This document shows, piece after piece, positions 10,594 through 22,827 of a stretch of 64,000 bases of DNA. Under the pieces are notes generated by a model, which worked only from the letters and a program-made list of their open reading frames with translations, was not told the origin of the DNA and did no database searches. Where the stretch lies: NCBI RefSeq assembly GCF_014066305.1, contig NW_023501120.1:62001-126000 (forward strand), written 5' to 3'. The DNA comes from Letharia columbiana. Taxonomy: Eukaryota > Ascomycota > Lecanoromycetes > Lecanorales > Parmeliaceae. Positions within the stretch are counted from its first letter, which is position 1. Every line of letters begins with the position of its first letter. Made by a program: the position numbers and the translations under genes.

Positions 10594-12054
10594 TCAAGCG
10601 ACAGCGGACAGCCCACTCGGCCGATGTGGCGCCCAACGCTTTGCAAGAGCTTGTCTAAAATCCATGATGAACCGTCCAAGAGATAGATCTCTTTGTGATT
10701 CGTCAGAATAGGCAATGTAGCGTTCAATCATCAGCTTAGTTGTGTGGTCTCCGATCTCGAAGTTCCAATAGTCCCCCTCAACGCTTTGAATAATCCCCGC
10801 AAGAGCCATTTTGTCGAGCTTCAGCCTTTGACGCATCTCATAAAACGTCGTGGCCCACCGACCGCTGTATAAGCTGATATCTGTCAAGCTAAGGTCTTTG
10901 AGTGTACCGGCATGTCGGTCACAGAAGCCAACTAGGATTTCAGAGCCGGTGCTCATCTTGGCGAAAGTTGCAGATGCCAAGTACGACCAATGGAAGTCTG
11001 AAACGAGATGTTTGAGATCAGGGGGATCGAGGGCGCGGTCTTTATCGAAGCGAATGGAAAGGGTTTCGAGATTGGGCGCAGACATCGCGAATTGCATATT
11101 ATCTGCCCTAGCTGAGCTGCTGCCGTGCGGATTGGACGCGGCGTTCGAATCGAACCCCACGGGGATATGAGAGAAGAAAAGATGTAGATTATGAAGAGAT
11201 TGAATGCTTCGTTGCATGGCGTCGAGGCGCTCAAGCGAACAACTCAAGAAGATTTGACCCAACGAGCCGCAGACAAGTTTCTTGATCTGTAAACCGGCTT
11301 TGTCGGCGGCCGAAAGGAGAAGGCTCAATTGTGATGCACAGATTTGGTCAGCCATGCGGGGGTCCGATGTCACGTCTTCGCATAGTCCGGCTTCGAAAGC
11401 TGCGCGAAAGTGATTGGTGTTGCCTCGCTCGCATGAGATCAAAATCGACGTCAGGTGTGGAAGCCGCTTCATTGCCCTCACCATGGCTTCTTCGTAAGCG
11501 GCTGACTCATTCAGGCGATGTTGTTCAGCACGATAGCTTCGATATGTCTGGTATGCTCGTTGTAACTCTCGCTTCGTGTAATGTTGTTGATGACTCAAGA
11601 CAACAGCCGAGGTTCCTCGGTTGTACCTTTTCGGCAGATGACCGCAAGCTGACGCGAAATGCGGATCCTGGACTTCTTCCAGCGGGCTAGCGTGACTCGG
11701 TCCAACGAGGCTCTTTTCCCAGAGCTCCCTGTCTTCCTGAGGGTGGCGAAATGACCTTAGGAGGTCGGCTTCGTAGAATAGTGAATTGACATAACGGCTA
11801 GCAAGCGGATGCTCAGCTACGGCCAACAATCTGTCGAAGCTGTCGGGCTTGGGTATGAGGTGGATTTGGGAGACGAGGTATTGCAAGCCCACTTCCGCGA
11901 TAATTCTATCCAAAACGCGTATCGTTGCAATGTCTCTGGGTTCGAGGTAGACACAAATCATATGAAGGAGCTCTGATGGTAGGTGATTGATATTGCGCCT
12001 GGTCACGCTGTCTTCGGGTGTCCCGGTTTGCTTTGTCTTTGTGGTTGCCATCAT
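10594..12054 (-). CDS. F-box protein
   Basis: Single exon of 486 residues. An F-box-like motif lies at about residues 22-60: I-N-H-L-P-S-E-L-L-H-M-I-C-V-Y-L, then R-D-I-A-T-I-R-V-L-D. This matches the L-P-x-E-[LI] pattern that binds Skp1 in SCF ubiquitin ligases. The rest is helical, with leucine-containing segments (A-P-N-L-E-T-L-S-I-R-F; T-L-K-D-L-S-L-T-D-I) that resemble degenerate leucine-rich repeats, the usual substrate-recognition layout of fungal F-box proteins. Two ATGs are adjacent at the start (12054 and 12051). The substrate is unknown. F-box families expand quickly in filamentous fungi, so orthology is not claimed. Confidence 0.8.
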   Translation of the reverse strand: MMATTKTKQTGTPEDSVTRRNINHLPSELLHMICVYLEPRDIATIRVLDRIIAEVGLQYLVSQIHLIPKPDSFDRLLAVAEHPLASRYVNSLFYEADLLRSFRHPQEDRELWEKSLVGPSHASPLEEVQDPHFASACGHLPKRYNRGTSAVVLSHQQHYTKRELQRAYQTYRSYRAEQHRLNESAAYEEAMVRAMKRLPHLTSILISCERGNTNHFRAAFEAGLCEDVTSDPRMADQICASQLSLLLSAADKAGLQIKKLVCGSLGQIFLSCSLERLDAMQRSIQSLHNLHLFFSHIPVGFDSNAASNPHGSSSARADNMQFAMSAPNLETLSIRFDKDRALDPPDLKHLVSDFHWSYLASATFAKMSTGSEILVGFCDRHAGTLKDLSLTDISLYSGRWATTFYEMRQRLKLDKMALAGIIQSVEGDYWNFEIGDHTTKLMIERYIAYSDESQRDLSLGRFIMDFRQALAKRWAPHRPSGLSAVA

Positions 12055-13119
12055 GGGCTTCGGCCCTCCGGTACAATTGAGGGTTCCGGGATGCAGTCTG
12101 TGTTGATCCTTGAGATGAGATAAGATAGAATTGAGACACTGGTTCTTGCGTCAAGCAATCGTACACAAAAGCACTGGAAGATGGTGAATTTACCTAGATC
12201 CTTTGATGCTTTTAGCTCAACGAACGACTTCCTTGACACCCTTTGCAGCTTGAATCCATGATAGCATTGTGGGTGAAACCTGCATATGAAAGTGTGAAGG
12301 AATTCACGTATCACGGGAATGTTTACCGGCACTAATCTTACCGGCAAGCGCCATTGACGCAGCCGCGTCTCTGAGTGAACAGGTGACCATACTAGTACTC
12401 CCGAGATCAAACCTCCTCCTTTGGACATTTTGCCAACAGACACTGCCTCAAGCTATGCATTGTATCCTTATGTTCCTTGAGTGCTGCTGGCGCAGTTCGA
12501 CTACAAACCTCAGCAGGCTGCGATTTGCAATGCTGAAACCCTTAAGTACTTTGCCATCACCGGTCAACCCCCGCTCCTTCATCCCCAGTATTTCCCCCTC
12601 TATTTCCTTCTTTCCTCGCCGCCGTCGCGCTCCCCGTCAGTCTGGAATGGTAATCGGTGGACAGTAGAGTATCAACATATCGATGTCTTTTCCAACTGGA
12701 TGCATCAATGACGGTGGAATTGTTTTCAAGCTCTGTGATTGCGCTCGAAACGATTTTGAAGTATTTAGTACAATATCCAAAAAGATACCTTCCCATGAGA
12801 ATATATACCGGTAGTGAATCCTTGGCGCTCTCGATCATTCTCGTAGTGTCAAGCGGTTGAAAAAGACTTAATCCCTCCGCTATATTTCGAGCATTAATCA
12901 CTCGCCAAATTCGAATATTCCATTATTTTAGCAACCTCACATCTCATCACACTCTTCTACCACGAAACACACAGAAGAAGACATTACCACTCAAATAATT
13001 CGGAAGCTCACTCGCATACCGGAAAACACGTCAATACATCTCAAATACAGAGTCAAAAGTCTCCGCTGTACTCATTATTCCCCTCACTACGCCTCCCACC
13101 AATATCCAATTCAGCAGTT
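12055..13119. other. Divergent intergenic region
   Basis: It lies between the F-box gene (-) and the HNH-like gene (+). The last 200 bases before 13120 are rich in C, T and A without long open frames, as in fungal promoters and 5' leaders. No gene is supported. Confidence 0.4.
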
Positions 13120-14331
13120 ATGGCAAGCTTTTCTCTATCAATTCCCTTCCATACCTCATCGAAACCAGCTTTAGAGAGCCAGCGACTTCAGCTCAAAGAA
13201 AGTCGCGCTGAAATGAAACGCAAGCTCTCCAAAGTATCTTTCGAAGAGCAGCCAATTCGTTACAGGAAGCTGAGAATCGAGGATTTACAAATTCAGGTCG
13301 AGGAGCAGAGAGTGCATAAGTCCTGGCTAGATCATGAACACAAGCAGAGTCAGACGAACGATAACAATTATCGCAAAGAGCACCGAGAGACCAATAAGAG
13401 GATCGTGAGCTTGGGAAGCGATCTATGGGTCGAGAATCAAGAGCTGAGAAAGCAGGAAGAGAAAGAAGGTAGAGTCCTGAGACTCGGCCCGGATTCTAAA
13501 GGCGCATTTATCTACACACTTCTGGCGCTGTACAAGGATCCAAACGAGTCTCGCAGGAGGTCCAGCCAAGTGCAGAGCCATATGAAGGAGACTGCGATGA
13601 CAGTCTATGAAGCAAAGAAAGGCGCGCCAGTCATGGGGAAAATCTGGTGCTGCATCTCACAGGATTACTTCGACCAGACGAACGTTCGCGCTGCTCAGAT
13701 TGCGCCTCACGCACTTGGCCCGGAACTGGTTGATTACATCTTTGGAAGCGGTTCTGGATCAAGGCTAGATACGTCGGATAATTGTCTGCTCATACACCAT
13801 ACCGTTGAGCAAGCCTTCGACAATGGTAACTTCGTTCTCATACCAGTCGACGCCAGCGAAACACCAATCCTACGGTGGAAGATCCAGATCACAAATCTCG
13901 CAGCAACGCACACTGATATGGGCCGAGTGTCTCTGAAGGACCTCAACGGCAAGGAGGTCTCATTCAAAAATGATAATCGGCCAGCGTCCAGGTTCCTGTA
14001 CTACCATTTTGTTGTGACTCTTCTCCGCAACAAAAGGGATCGTCAGCCAGGTTGGGAGAAGTTTTCTGCTGAATTACCGACCGGTAAACCATTCGCTACC
14101 ATGGGCCGGTATATGCGCGAATCTATGTTGTTGACCTTGGCGAAGAATGCCGGGGATCTGGATCCTGCGGAGGAGGCAAAGCTACTTGGGGGTGAAGGAG
14201 GGGAGACATTCGCGGAGGAGGAGAAGCTCACAGGAATCGAGGAAAATGAGGTTGCACGCAGGGTGTTTGAGGCTCACGAGCCTGAAGATGGAGGAGAGGG
14301 TGTGCAACCCTCGGATAGTGATGATGATTGA
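13120..14331 (+). CDS. Degenerate HNH-nuclease-like protein
   Basis: Single exon of 403 residues. Residues about 25-115 are a charged coiled coil. Residues about 174-250 (W-C-C-I-S-Q-D-Y-F; A-A-Q-I-A-P-H-A-L-G; L-D-T-S-D-N-C-L-L-I-H-H; A-F-D-N-G-N-F-V-L-I-P-V-D) follow the layout of the fungal HNH endonuclease domain. In that family an A-A-H-I-x-P motif is followed by a D/N-x-G-L-L-L helix and an F-D block. Here the first histidine is glutamine (A-A-Q-I-A-P) and N-G-L is N-C-L. The metal centre is thus probably incomplete and the domain may no longer cut DNA. The C-terminus is acidic (ends S-D-S-D-D-D). The coiled coil plus HNH layout recurs in Pezizomycotina as uncharacterised expansions; this family placement is from memory of motifs. 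Confidence 0.65.
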   Translation: MASFSLSIPFHTSSKPALESQRLQLKESRAEMKRKLSKVSFEEQPIRYRKLRIEDLQIQVEEQRVHKSWLDHEHKQSQTNDNNYRKEHRETNKRIVSLGSDLWVENQELRKQEEKEGRVLRLGPDSKGAFIYTLLALYKDPNESRRRSSQVQSHMKETAMTVYEAKKGAPVMGKIWCCISQDYFDQTNVRAAQIAPHALGPELVDYIFGSGSGSRLDTSDNCLLIHHTVEQAFDNGNFVLIPVDASETPILRWKIQITNLAATHTDMGRVSLKDLNGKEVSFKNDNRPASRFLYYHFVVTLLRNKRDRQPGWEKFSAELPTGKPFATMGRYMRESMLLTLAKNAGDLDPAEEAKLLGGEGGETFAEEEKLTGIEENEVARRVFEAHEPEDGGEGVQPSDSDDD

Positions 14332-15549
14332 ATCAAAAGTCGGTGTGGCATCTGGCTCGGTCCCATTTGAAAACCAAGCAAGCAAGGAAGCAGTTGGGAA
14401 CGGTATTTCAACACGCGCCACAGAAGCAGAGTTCCAGCCTTCACTCAGAACGTAATACATCCAATCATAGCAGTCCTGCAATCATCGACTCCCAGTAGTA
14501 CAAGTTCTGTAGTAGGTAAATCTCAGGATTGGAGAGCCAAATACCGGGCTGGATCCGAGCGAGGTCAGACGAGATATCACTGCATCTCTCCCAAATGTCT
14601 ATGAATACAACTACAGCATCTGCACTTGACCTTGCACAGCCATCTAGAAGCAGAATCACCTTCCTCAGTCGCAGGGCCCTCGAACCATGATTGGCGGACC
14701 TTCCTTGAGGGTCTGCCATGTACGCGATATCCAGAGCGTCTCTCGGATGTGAGGATCTTGTTGTAAAAATAAGGTTCCCAGCCTCCTCCCAGCCACCTGT
14801 TGGAACAACCACCTAATTTGTGAGGGGTACAAATACTGGCCCAGGGGAGTCCTGAGATGGAATAATTCATGCAATCTACACATTACTCACTGTACTTGAC
14901 CTGATATCTTGACACTTGTTTCTATCGCCTGGCGCGAGTAATAGCTTCCAAAAGTCTCAGAAGAAGTATAAGAGCTTGGCTGGAGGAGTTTGTCTCATGC
15001 TACCCTGCAATGGATTGGTGCTAGATGAATCGAGGGGTCTCTCCTATGAGGCTTCAAATCCGTGCCCATGTCTTGGCGAGCAAGCGGCAAGCATAGGCGC
15101 CTTGCATTGAGATACGGCACTTTGACAAGGGAATAAAACTTCAATTCTCCGAGTCTCAAGGAAAAGGAACTAATAATTACATGATCCGTCCTCGATTGAA
15201 TTCGACATTCGCTCGGCCTTCGTGATAATCTGTTTCCCCCAACTTCTTTCACGTCTTCCCATTTACTGCACAGCGTAGATCCTCACCCATCAAACTCCGA
15301 CATCCTAATACCAGGGGAAAACAGTAGTGAAATGCCAGGTCTTCCGTCAAATTGGCGTTGAACTTGGCTCTCATTCGTTGCTTGCTCGCTTCTCTTCACC
15401 ATAATTGTCAATCGATTCATCAAGATTCAGCTCGATCTCATCCGCGACATCGGTAACCATCTTCGCTCCTTCCCTTTTTGCTCCCTCTTCCACCCTCCTT
15501 TCCAGGTTTCTAACCCCATAAAGATCCCATCATTCCACCGTCTTTCGCG
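14332..15549. other. Intergenic and 5' leader
   Basis: No gene is supported. From about 15360 to 15545 the plus strand is strongly pyrimidine-rich (runs such as cttctcttcacc), a common property of fungal promoters and 5' UTRs upstream of the CCCH gene at 15550. Confidence 0.4.
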
Positions 15550-17650
15550 ATGGATGATTTGTTGGATAATTTCGCAGACCAGAGTCTCGAGTCACCGACG
15601 GAAGAGGGTTACAAGTATCATTTCATCAATGGCAGCCCTGCGGTCTCGGAGCATGCGAGGCCCGATCGCACTGCGGCCACTGCTACAGCTGTTTCGGGCA
15701 ACGATGACCCATTCTTCGACAACAAAGCTTCTGGCATCCCACAAGGCACTACCTCAGGTGTTGAGGACGAAGCAGATTACAATGCTGATGTCGATGATGA
15801 TGATGAAGACGAGCATAGACGCGATGAAGCTTCCCGTTACGAATCTTACCATCAGGATCTGACCACTGGGGCAAGCTACAACGATAAGTCGCTTCTTGAG
15901 AACGACACAGACGATCTCGATCCCTCCTTTCACAACGAAGACTACGATGCCTTCGCGACGCACCGCACCAACAGCAGAGTGCCCTATCCGAATCTTGAGC
16001 CATCTCTTGCTCCAAGCCATGATGGACGAGATGAGTTGGATGCCTTTGCTCAACACCTACGCCGAATTCATCGCCAAGACATGGAAAGAGATGAGCTTCT
16101 CACTGTAAGCCTTCTTCCAGCAGCAAACTTCCTCTCTCGCCTTGAAGCCTGTTAATCCTGCCGAACAGAAACTCCATCAGGAAAATCTGGACTTGAAGAG
16201 GACATTGAAAGAGAGTGTTCCGGGCGGTAACCCAAGGGCGGAAGCAGCTGAGCGGAGCTTGTTTGAGATTCGCAAAGCCTTAGTAAGTCTCTCTATTAGA
16301 GCAGCATCTGTGAGCTTTCCTAACGTCAGTCTTCTTAGGACACCAATCCTTACGTCTGCGTTCTCATTGACGGAAAAGGTTACAAAGTCAGCATATCCAC
16401 TATTTGTCACAGCCTGAATACACTTACTTACTCGTTGCTACAGATTCACGAAGATCTCCTCCAATCCGGGAAGATAGGAGGGGCCGAGGCTGCAGACCGA
16501 TTGTGGACCGAAGTCTCGAACTACCTCCAACAGTTTGGGGATGCCAAGTATTGGGAGATTATGGTACACTTCTACATCGACATAGAAGGCATATTGGCTC
16601 GCTGCGTCAGTGCCGACATCCCTCTGCTCAATGGCGACGTACGAGGCTTTATGCTTGGATTTACACAAGCACGGCCGCTCTTTACTATTGTAGACGTGGG
16701 AAACGACCCAGGGAAGGTAGCGCGGAAGGTAGAAGGTACGTCTGATTCTCCCTGGTTTGTACTATCCGAAAGCAGACACTTACTGTGAAGCAGGAATGTT
16801 CCACCTCTTCGTCAACAATGTTCAATGCAAACACTTGATCTTCGGGTGCTGTCACAACAGGGCTTACGCAGTCACACTGGAACCTTATGCCTTCAACCCT
16901 ATCACCGCCTTCAGTATCACTCTGCTGAAGTCATACGAAGACGACATATACTTCGGGGGTCTACCCTTCAGCGCAGTGGAATTCCCACACGTATTCCGGT
17001 CCACACCCTTCAAAGAAACGGATAGACTAGCCGAGGAACTCGATATCATGCAAGATTTCCCACCACAGTCTGGCTCCGGCGGTATCACGAGAGAGGGCGA
17101 GAAGACCAGCGCGAATGAAATTACAGGGGAAGACGAAGCCCTCGCCAAATGGCAAGCCGCTTCCAACGCCTCCATTCCTCTACCAACTCGGTTCCCGCGA
17201 CCGGCGAAGCCTCAATCAACCTGGGGTTCCAACCAGACGGTCCTCTTGAACATCAACGACGAGCGCGTCGACCCTCCCCTTTTAGAAGAAGACTACGACA
17301 CGTCAGAGAGCATGAAAGATCGCATGGAAGCCAGGCGGTTCTGTCACTTCTACCATTTGATGGGCAATTGCGTCTCCCTCAATCCGGGCTTTAGACAGGC
17401 CTGCAAGTTCCGCCACGGACCCAAACTGAACCCCGAGGAGATTGTGGTCCTCGGAAACAACGTGAAGAACCTGCCTTGTGGACGTGGCTCACGATGCCGT
17501 CAACCGGACTGCGTCTTCGGACACATCTGCCACGATCAGCCAGGATGTACCAGGGGAGCTCGGTGCCTACTCCATAAATTTCATGAGGTGGACCCAACGG
17601 TGGTCAGGGTGTGGTCTGGACCCAGCGCAGTGGATCGCAGAAGATTTTAG
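15550..17650 (+). CDS. CCCH zinc-finger protein with N-terminal V-L-I-D-G-type domain
   Basis: Five exons: 15550-16104, 16169-16282, 16339-16386, 16444-16735, 16794-17650, giving 621 residues. The N-terminus is very acidic (a run of D/E with D-D-D-D-E-D-E). A short coiled coil follows. Then comes a globular domain beginning V-C-V-L-I-D-G-K-G-Y-K, which in related fungal proteins reads V-L-I-D-G-D-G and may be nuclease-like. Here the second aspartate is lysine. The C-terminal exon holds CCCH-type clusters: C-H-F-Y-H-L-M-G-N-C ... C-K-F-R-H, then C-G-R-G-S-R-C-R-Q-P-D-C-V-F-G-H and C-H-D-Q-P-G-C-T-R-G-A-R-C-L-L-H. These point to RNA binding. The third exon is only 48 bp. The role is unknown; nucleic-acid binding is well supported, catalysis is not. 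Confidence 0.82.
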
Positions 17651-17788
17651 AGACTCATAGCGGTGCATTTCACAGAGGAGATAAAGGGCATAGGAGGAAG
17701 CGCGTTCCCATGTATCTTATTGACGGCGTGCACCAGTTATTCACAACCCGTTATCCATTCGTTGACCGAGTGTTCCAGTCATCATTGC

Positions 17789-20700
17789 TCACTCAGGCTT
17801 ATACCGCATCGTCTCACTAAGTGCCTTCCATGCCTTCCTCGCAGCAGCAACATGCAACGGCAACACACTCTTCACCGGATCCACAACGCCTCTCACCCTC
17901 GCCAGAGTACCCAGATTCCTGTACATTCCCAGCACCTCTTTCAGCACCGCCTTGTACGGCTTCTGCCCATGAACAAGATTCACGCCCAGCGGTATCAGTC
18001 CATCCTCATCTCTCGGTCCAGCTCTTTTGACCAGATATCCGCTCGCCATAGATGCAGATTGGTAAGTAAGAGTGTTTAAGTCATCGAGGGTGTCATCCAT
18101 TACAACGCCCCAAGTCTCGTCGGTGACATCAATCAGTCTGGCTTCTGAGTCGTGGTCACCGAAAGCGGCGTTGGCTGGCGGTGTCCCGACTTGCGCGGGA
18201 TTTCCTGCCGGTGTCGAGCCAAGACCTGAGATGTCCGGCGAAGGGGCATTTGTATGAGGCGTAGCTCCAGGTGTCGCTAAGGGGCCAGAACCCACATCGG
18301 GAGAGCTCATCTGGAGGTCTGAGGAGGGGAAAGCCAAGAGGGGTTGCGCATCGACAGTGAGGATTGTGCAGGAGGTCGACGGCCTGCTGGAATCGGCGAG
18401 TGCCTGTAACCAGACTATTAAATACGTCAGTTCTGCGACACAGAGGTGGAGAAGGAGGTTTGAGTATCTACCCTCAATCTCCATCTTGGCAATTGGGCTA
18501 TCTTTGCATATGAAGAGTCGCCAGGGGGCATTCGGAGGATGTAGCATCTCAAAAGAAGTCTCCAAGATCTCTTTGAAAGACTCATAGAACGGCTTCCACG
18601 GTGTCTCCTCGTTCTTCCCAAGACAGTAGCAGGCACGCCATGAGAGAACCCCCAGATTGTCTGTCCACCATGCTGCTAGCCACTCGTTGGAGGCATCCCA
18701 AGTATAAGACACGTGCACACAATTATCTGATTGCAGGAACAGAGCCGAGCTTTCCGAACCCAGCTTGAAGTCGATTGTTTTAGGCACAGCTTTTGCCAGA
18801 CGGATTGCTGGTGTACCCATGAAGTACGATTCTCGGTTGTGGTCGCTTTCAGATGACCCACAGTTGTTGTATACTTCGAACGCAAGCTTTCTGTAAACTG
18901 CGGGAGATGGTACGACCATACGTTCCTGACTCCATACTAGGTCAAGCGGGACTATTTGCATTACCAAGTTATTGTGCCTTTCGAGCCGCCGTTTCTCTAG
19001 CGCCGCACTGTAAGCGCTGGGCACTCGTAACAAGGCGTCACAAAGTCCAGGAAGATATTGCTGATCGTTGAAAGGGTTGATGATGTAGATGACAGTTGTG
19101 CCGCTTTGAAGCCCGAGCTCCGGGAGTTTGGCACCAAGCCCCTCGCAAGTGACAGCGATGTTTTGAAGAAAATTGTCCGGTTTCCTCGCGTCCATGGGCA
19201 CGGTGAGAACACGCTTGCTGTTGTCAGCAAGAGACGCGCCGAGGTCATGTGAGCCCAGGTTACAGCTTTGATAGGTGCCTTTGATCATGTTGAGGAAAGC
19301 CATAATCCCTTCTGCAATGTACTTATTTGTTGGACACACGCAAAAGACATCGATGTCTTTGGTCTCATGAGACGGTCCTAAGCTAAGTTCCTCCCAAAAT
19401 GAGAGTGCGGAGGCCGAGATTTCGATTGACACACCGTTGCGTCGAACGCGGGTGTAAGGACTGTCGAGCTTGAAGATAGGTTGTCCCGTGGCGGTGAGTC
19501 CTCCGGCCATGTGGGTGGGCTTAAGGCTCCTTTGATTCAATATCACTTGCTCCTTCGAGACACTAGCCGAGTTCTTCTCGCCAAGACTGACGTACTCCTT
19601 GAGGCTGCAACGCTTGTTGGCCGGGAAGAATGTTGATAACAAATGTGTCATGGTATTCTGAAGCGATCGGTCTGGTCCACTTTCTCCCACTAGATTTGTT
19701 TCTCCAAAACAATCGGTCTGGGATTGAAGGATTCCAGATACTGCTTGGTGTGCGATCAGTTGAGCCACTCCAACGAAGGCCTGCCCTTGACCTGTGAAGG
19801 ATGGGGTTGAATGTATATGATTTTGAGGGTCAAGATCTACCATATCTTTGGTCTCTTCAAAGGCGTTTGGCTCCGATAAACTTAACATAGGCTGGTCTAA
19901 TTCATTCTGAGGTGAGCCTGCCAGGCTCTTTGCTAAATGAACTGAAGATGATGGCGTCACAGGGTGGTCGTTGTCATCATTCTGCTCTCGCTTCCTTTTT
20001 CGTGATGATTCTGCTTGTAATTCCAAAGAAAGATTCATTACGTCGTGAAAATCAGCGTCTTCCAGGGCTGGACTGTCGTTCTCCTCGGCATCTGCTTCGT
20101 TAAAAGTTGGCAACAGCTCAATTCCATGGACTGGAGAGTGCGAACTCACCTGTATTCACACTATCCTCCGTTGGCGACTTCTCTGGACAGAAGCTGATTT
20201 TGGAAAGATGGTTTTCACGATAGGGGCGATCTCCACGTTTGGGGTGTGTTGGTAGCTCATCCACGTCAAAGGCGAATCGGCCCTTCATATTGTACTTGTC
20301 ATCAAAATTGAATGTAGATCCTTGAAACGGCACATGTTCAAAAGAGCCTCTTTGGCTTCCATGGGCGTTCTGATGGGTTGTTCCATGCCGAAGATTCAGT
20401 TGCCCAAGTGCTCCATAGTCGATATCTCCAATATTGACGGTAGATTCTAGAGCCTGTTCATAGTATTTGTCGGGCCGATTATTATCGGTCATCGGTAACA
20501 CCCGAACGCTTTCTGTTGAGGGTGAGCTAAGCCCTGAACACTCACATGGGCGCTAGAGGGACAAGCAGTCTGGTAACAGGGTGTCATACCTTGTTCGCCG
20601 ATTGCATCTTCTTGACCTTCGGAAATATTTCGATCTGACCCGCTGTCACGTGTTACGTACGGCGTCGTTGTCAAACCCTGCTCATGGAATGCCATGGTGT

Positions 20701-22447
20701 CGTCTGTGGTCTCGTTGGTATCGTCCAGGGTCATTACTTGACCTGTCTCCCGCAAATCCTCGTCCATCATACCCGGCTCATCGAAAAAACTGAAGTCTGC
20801 TTCAGTAAGCCCATTAGATGCGAACATGTCAATGTCCATGTCCTCGAAGAGGTCGTCGTTTCCTTGTCCGTCATAGTCTCCACGCCCCCCATCGCTTGGC
20901 TGCAGTTCCTTGTCTTCGTCATCGTAGTCACCGGATTGAAGATCGTTAGGATTTGATGAACCTAGAAGTGCTAACGGTAGTCCATCCGGTGGTGTGGGAT
21001 AAATTCCGCTCACATCTTGTGGAGTGATGCCTTGATCCATCGGGAGTTCGATGGGAGACAAAGCGTCTTCGTCTTCCGTGTCTTCGACATCTTTCGTTTC
21101 CTCGGCTCCTTGATTCTCTTCCCGCACCCTGGCTTGCAACAAGTCCATGCGCGCGGCTTTTCCTAGAAACCATGACTCGGCTTCCTCCAAAGGGTCAATC
21201 GAGCCATCCATGATACACATGTTGAAAGATTCGCCATCTTCGCCGCTGTGTGTAGTCATCACATCCCCACATAAGCAAAGATCGGCTGGCCACAGTGACA
21301 CCGGCGGGCCGACGAAGCTGATTGATTCACGTCCCATCTGCACCTGGATCCACATTACGTCTCGCGCATCCCTTATGCCTTCAAGTCCTAGACGCGATAA
21401 TATCGAAGCCTTTACTTGCGCAGTTGACTTGCGCTGGACGTCGCTGTTTGGGAGGTCTTCCGTTCCAAGATATTGACACCTGATACCAAAGGGCGAGAGG
21501 AGTAGAGGCGCTCCGACAGCCAAGCTTGCGGACTTTCCGTCCTTTGAAATTATTGTAGACATCCTCATATGCCTTGGCAACTGAACTTGGAACACTGAGA
21601 TCAACAGAATTCCGGATGAAAGCCACTTGACGTCAAAGCATATTTTTGTTGTCGTGGCGACGCATGAATGTAGCTCTGAACAGTCGAAGAGATCATCTTC
21701 CAGCGTCCGCATGTCTATACAAGCGTCGGGCCCGACTTGTATCCATCCTTTTCCATTTCCCAAAGAACGCGATAGAGAATAAGATACCGCAGAGATAAAC
21801 TTTGAGTAGACTTCGAGGATAGAATGCTCCTGACTAGAAACCCATGCTTCCCTTCTCTTATGACCCGGCTCATTGATCGACCGTTGGGTATTTGAACCAG
21901 CGTTCGAGCCGAAAGCTTGTGTGTTCAGCTCTCCAATGGCTGCAGCGGCTGACTGGGTGGAGCGCGCTGGTTTGATCGAAGGTAGAGCTGACGCGTTAGA
22001 GCTTGAAGCAGCGACCAAGTCTCCTGAATGCACGGATCCGGCGGATGTACCTTCTCAATTGAATCAGCGGACGCTTCTCGTATAGAGACACAGATGATTT
22101 ACATTTGAGGCCATCGAGACCTAAACTCTGAGCGGTGCCTTCGTCTAGAGCTTGGGACAGGCTGAAGACCCACAAGCCAGCTTTATCCTTGTCGAGAGTA
22201 ACGTGACGTCCATTCTCGCGCAGTGTGCATGCCCTTAATTGTAGAAGGTGTGCTAAATCATCTTCATCCTCGTTAGATGGACTATTCTGCAAATCTGACC
22301 CATCCTTGGGCCTCCTGGTGTAGACGGCCCAATGTATCTCCTTAATGTCCCCCTAAACAAACGTCAGCAGTTGAAAGCAGTGTCAGAGAATTATGGAATA
22401 CTCACAACCCTGAAGACGTTGGTGGTTATGTCATTAGGGAAGTCCAT
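17789..22447 (-). CDS. MED13: Mediator subunit 13 (kinase module)
   Basis: Five exons on the minus strand: 22447-22406, 22352-22103, 22050-20590, 20512-20150, 20091-17789, giving 1472 residues. Phases agree at every join. The N-terminus (M-D-F-P-N-D-I-T-T-N-V-F then I-H-W-A-V-Y-T-R-R-P) and the C-terminal part match MED13/Ssn2. The latter includes W-W-T-D-N-L-G-V-L-S-W-R, A-P-W-R-L-F-I-C-K-D-S-P, and L-T-V-D-A-Q-P followed by a GT-rich linker. MED13 links the CDK8-cyclin C kinase module to core Mediator and acts in the nucleus, mostly in repression and stress-responsive transcription. The middle is acidic and low-complexity. A basic patch (S-R-K-R-K-R-E) may be a nuclear signal. The third intron (20513-20589, GTATGA donor) is my best choice among several. 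An in-frame upstream ATG at 22459 is possible. The short first exon (42 bp) is typical of these genes. Confidence 0.9.
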
Positions 22448-22827
22448 GCCCCCTTTCATGTGCCAATCGGCGCTGCGACTTGTAGCAATTCATAGAATAG
22501 CTGTGTGTTGTAGAAGTGCTTCGCCTTGGACAGATGAGGCACATTCTGAAGACTACGAAAGGTAGGTTTTCTTTGCACAATGCGATTGATTGGTGGGGAG
22601 GATGGCGTGCATTCGAGCAATGTTGATCTCCGACTCCAAGAATGGAGGACCCACTCCCACTCCCGCGACCCTGCGCAGATCTTCGGTTCGGAAAAGCCTC
22701 GAAAATTAAAGTAGCGCCGGGTGCAGCCGCTGCCATGCATGATGCTGCATTGAAAGATTCTGAACAATTTTGATATTACTGTACACGTTCTGTGCGCTCT
22801 AGGTAATCTTTTGAAGCATCCGCCGCA
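22448..22827. promoter_or_regulatory. Divergent promoter between MED13 and ENP2
   Basis: The 380 bp between the start codons of two oppositely oriented genes must hold both promoters. I see no clear TATA box. A short direct repeat-like purine/pyrimidine stretch (cccactcccactcccgcgacc) lies near 22651. Sharing a short promoter suggests, but does not prove, coordinated expression. Confidence 0.6.
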
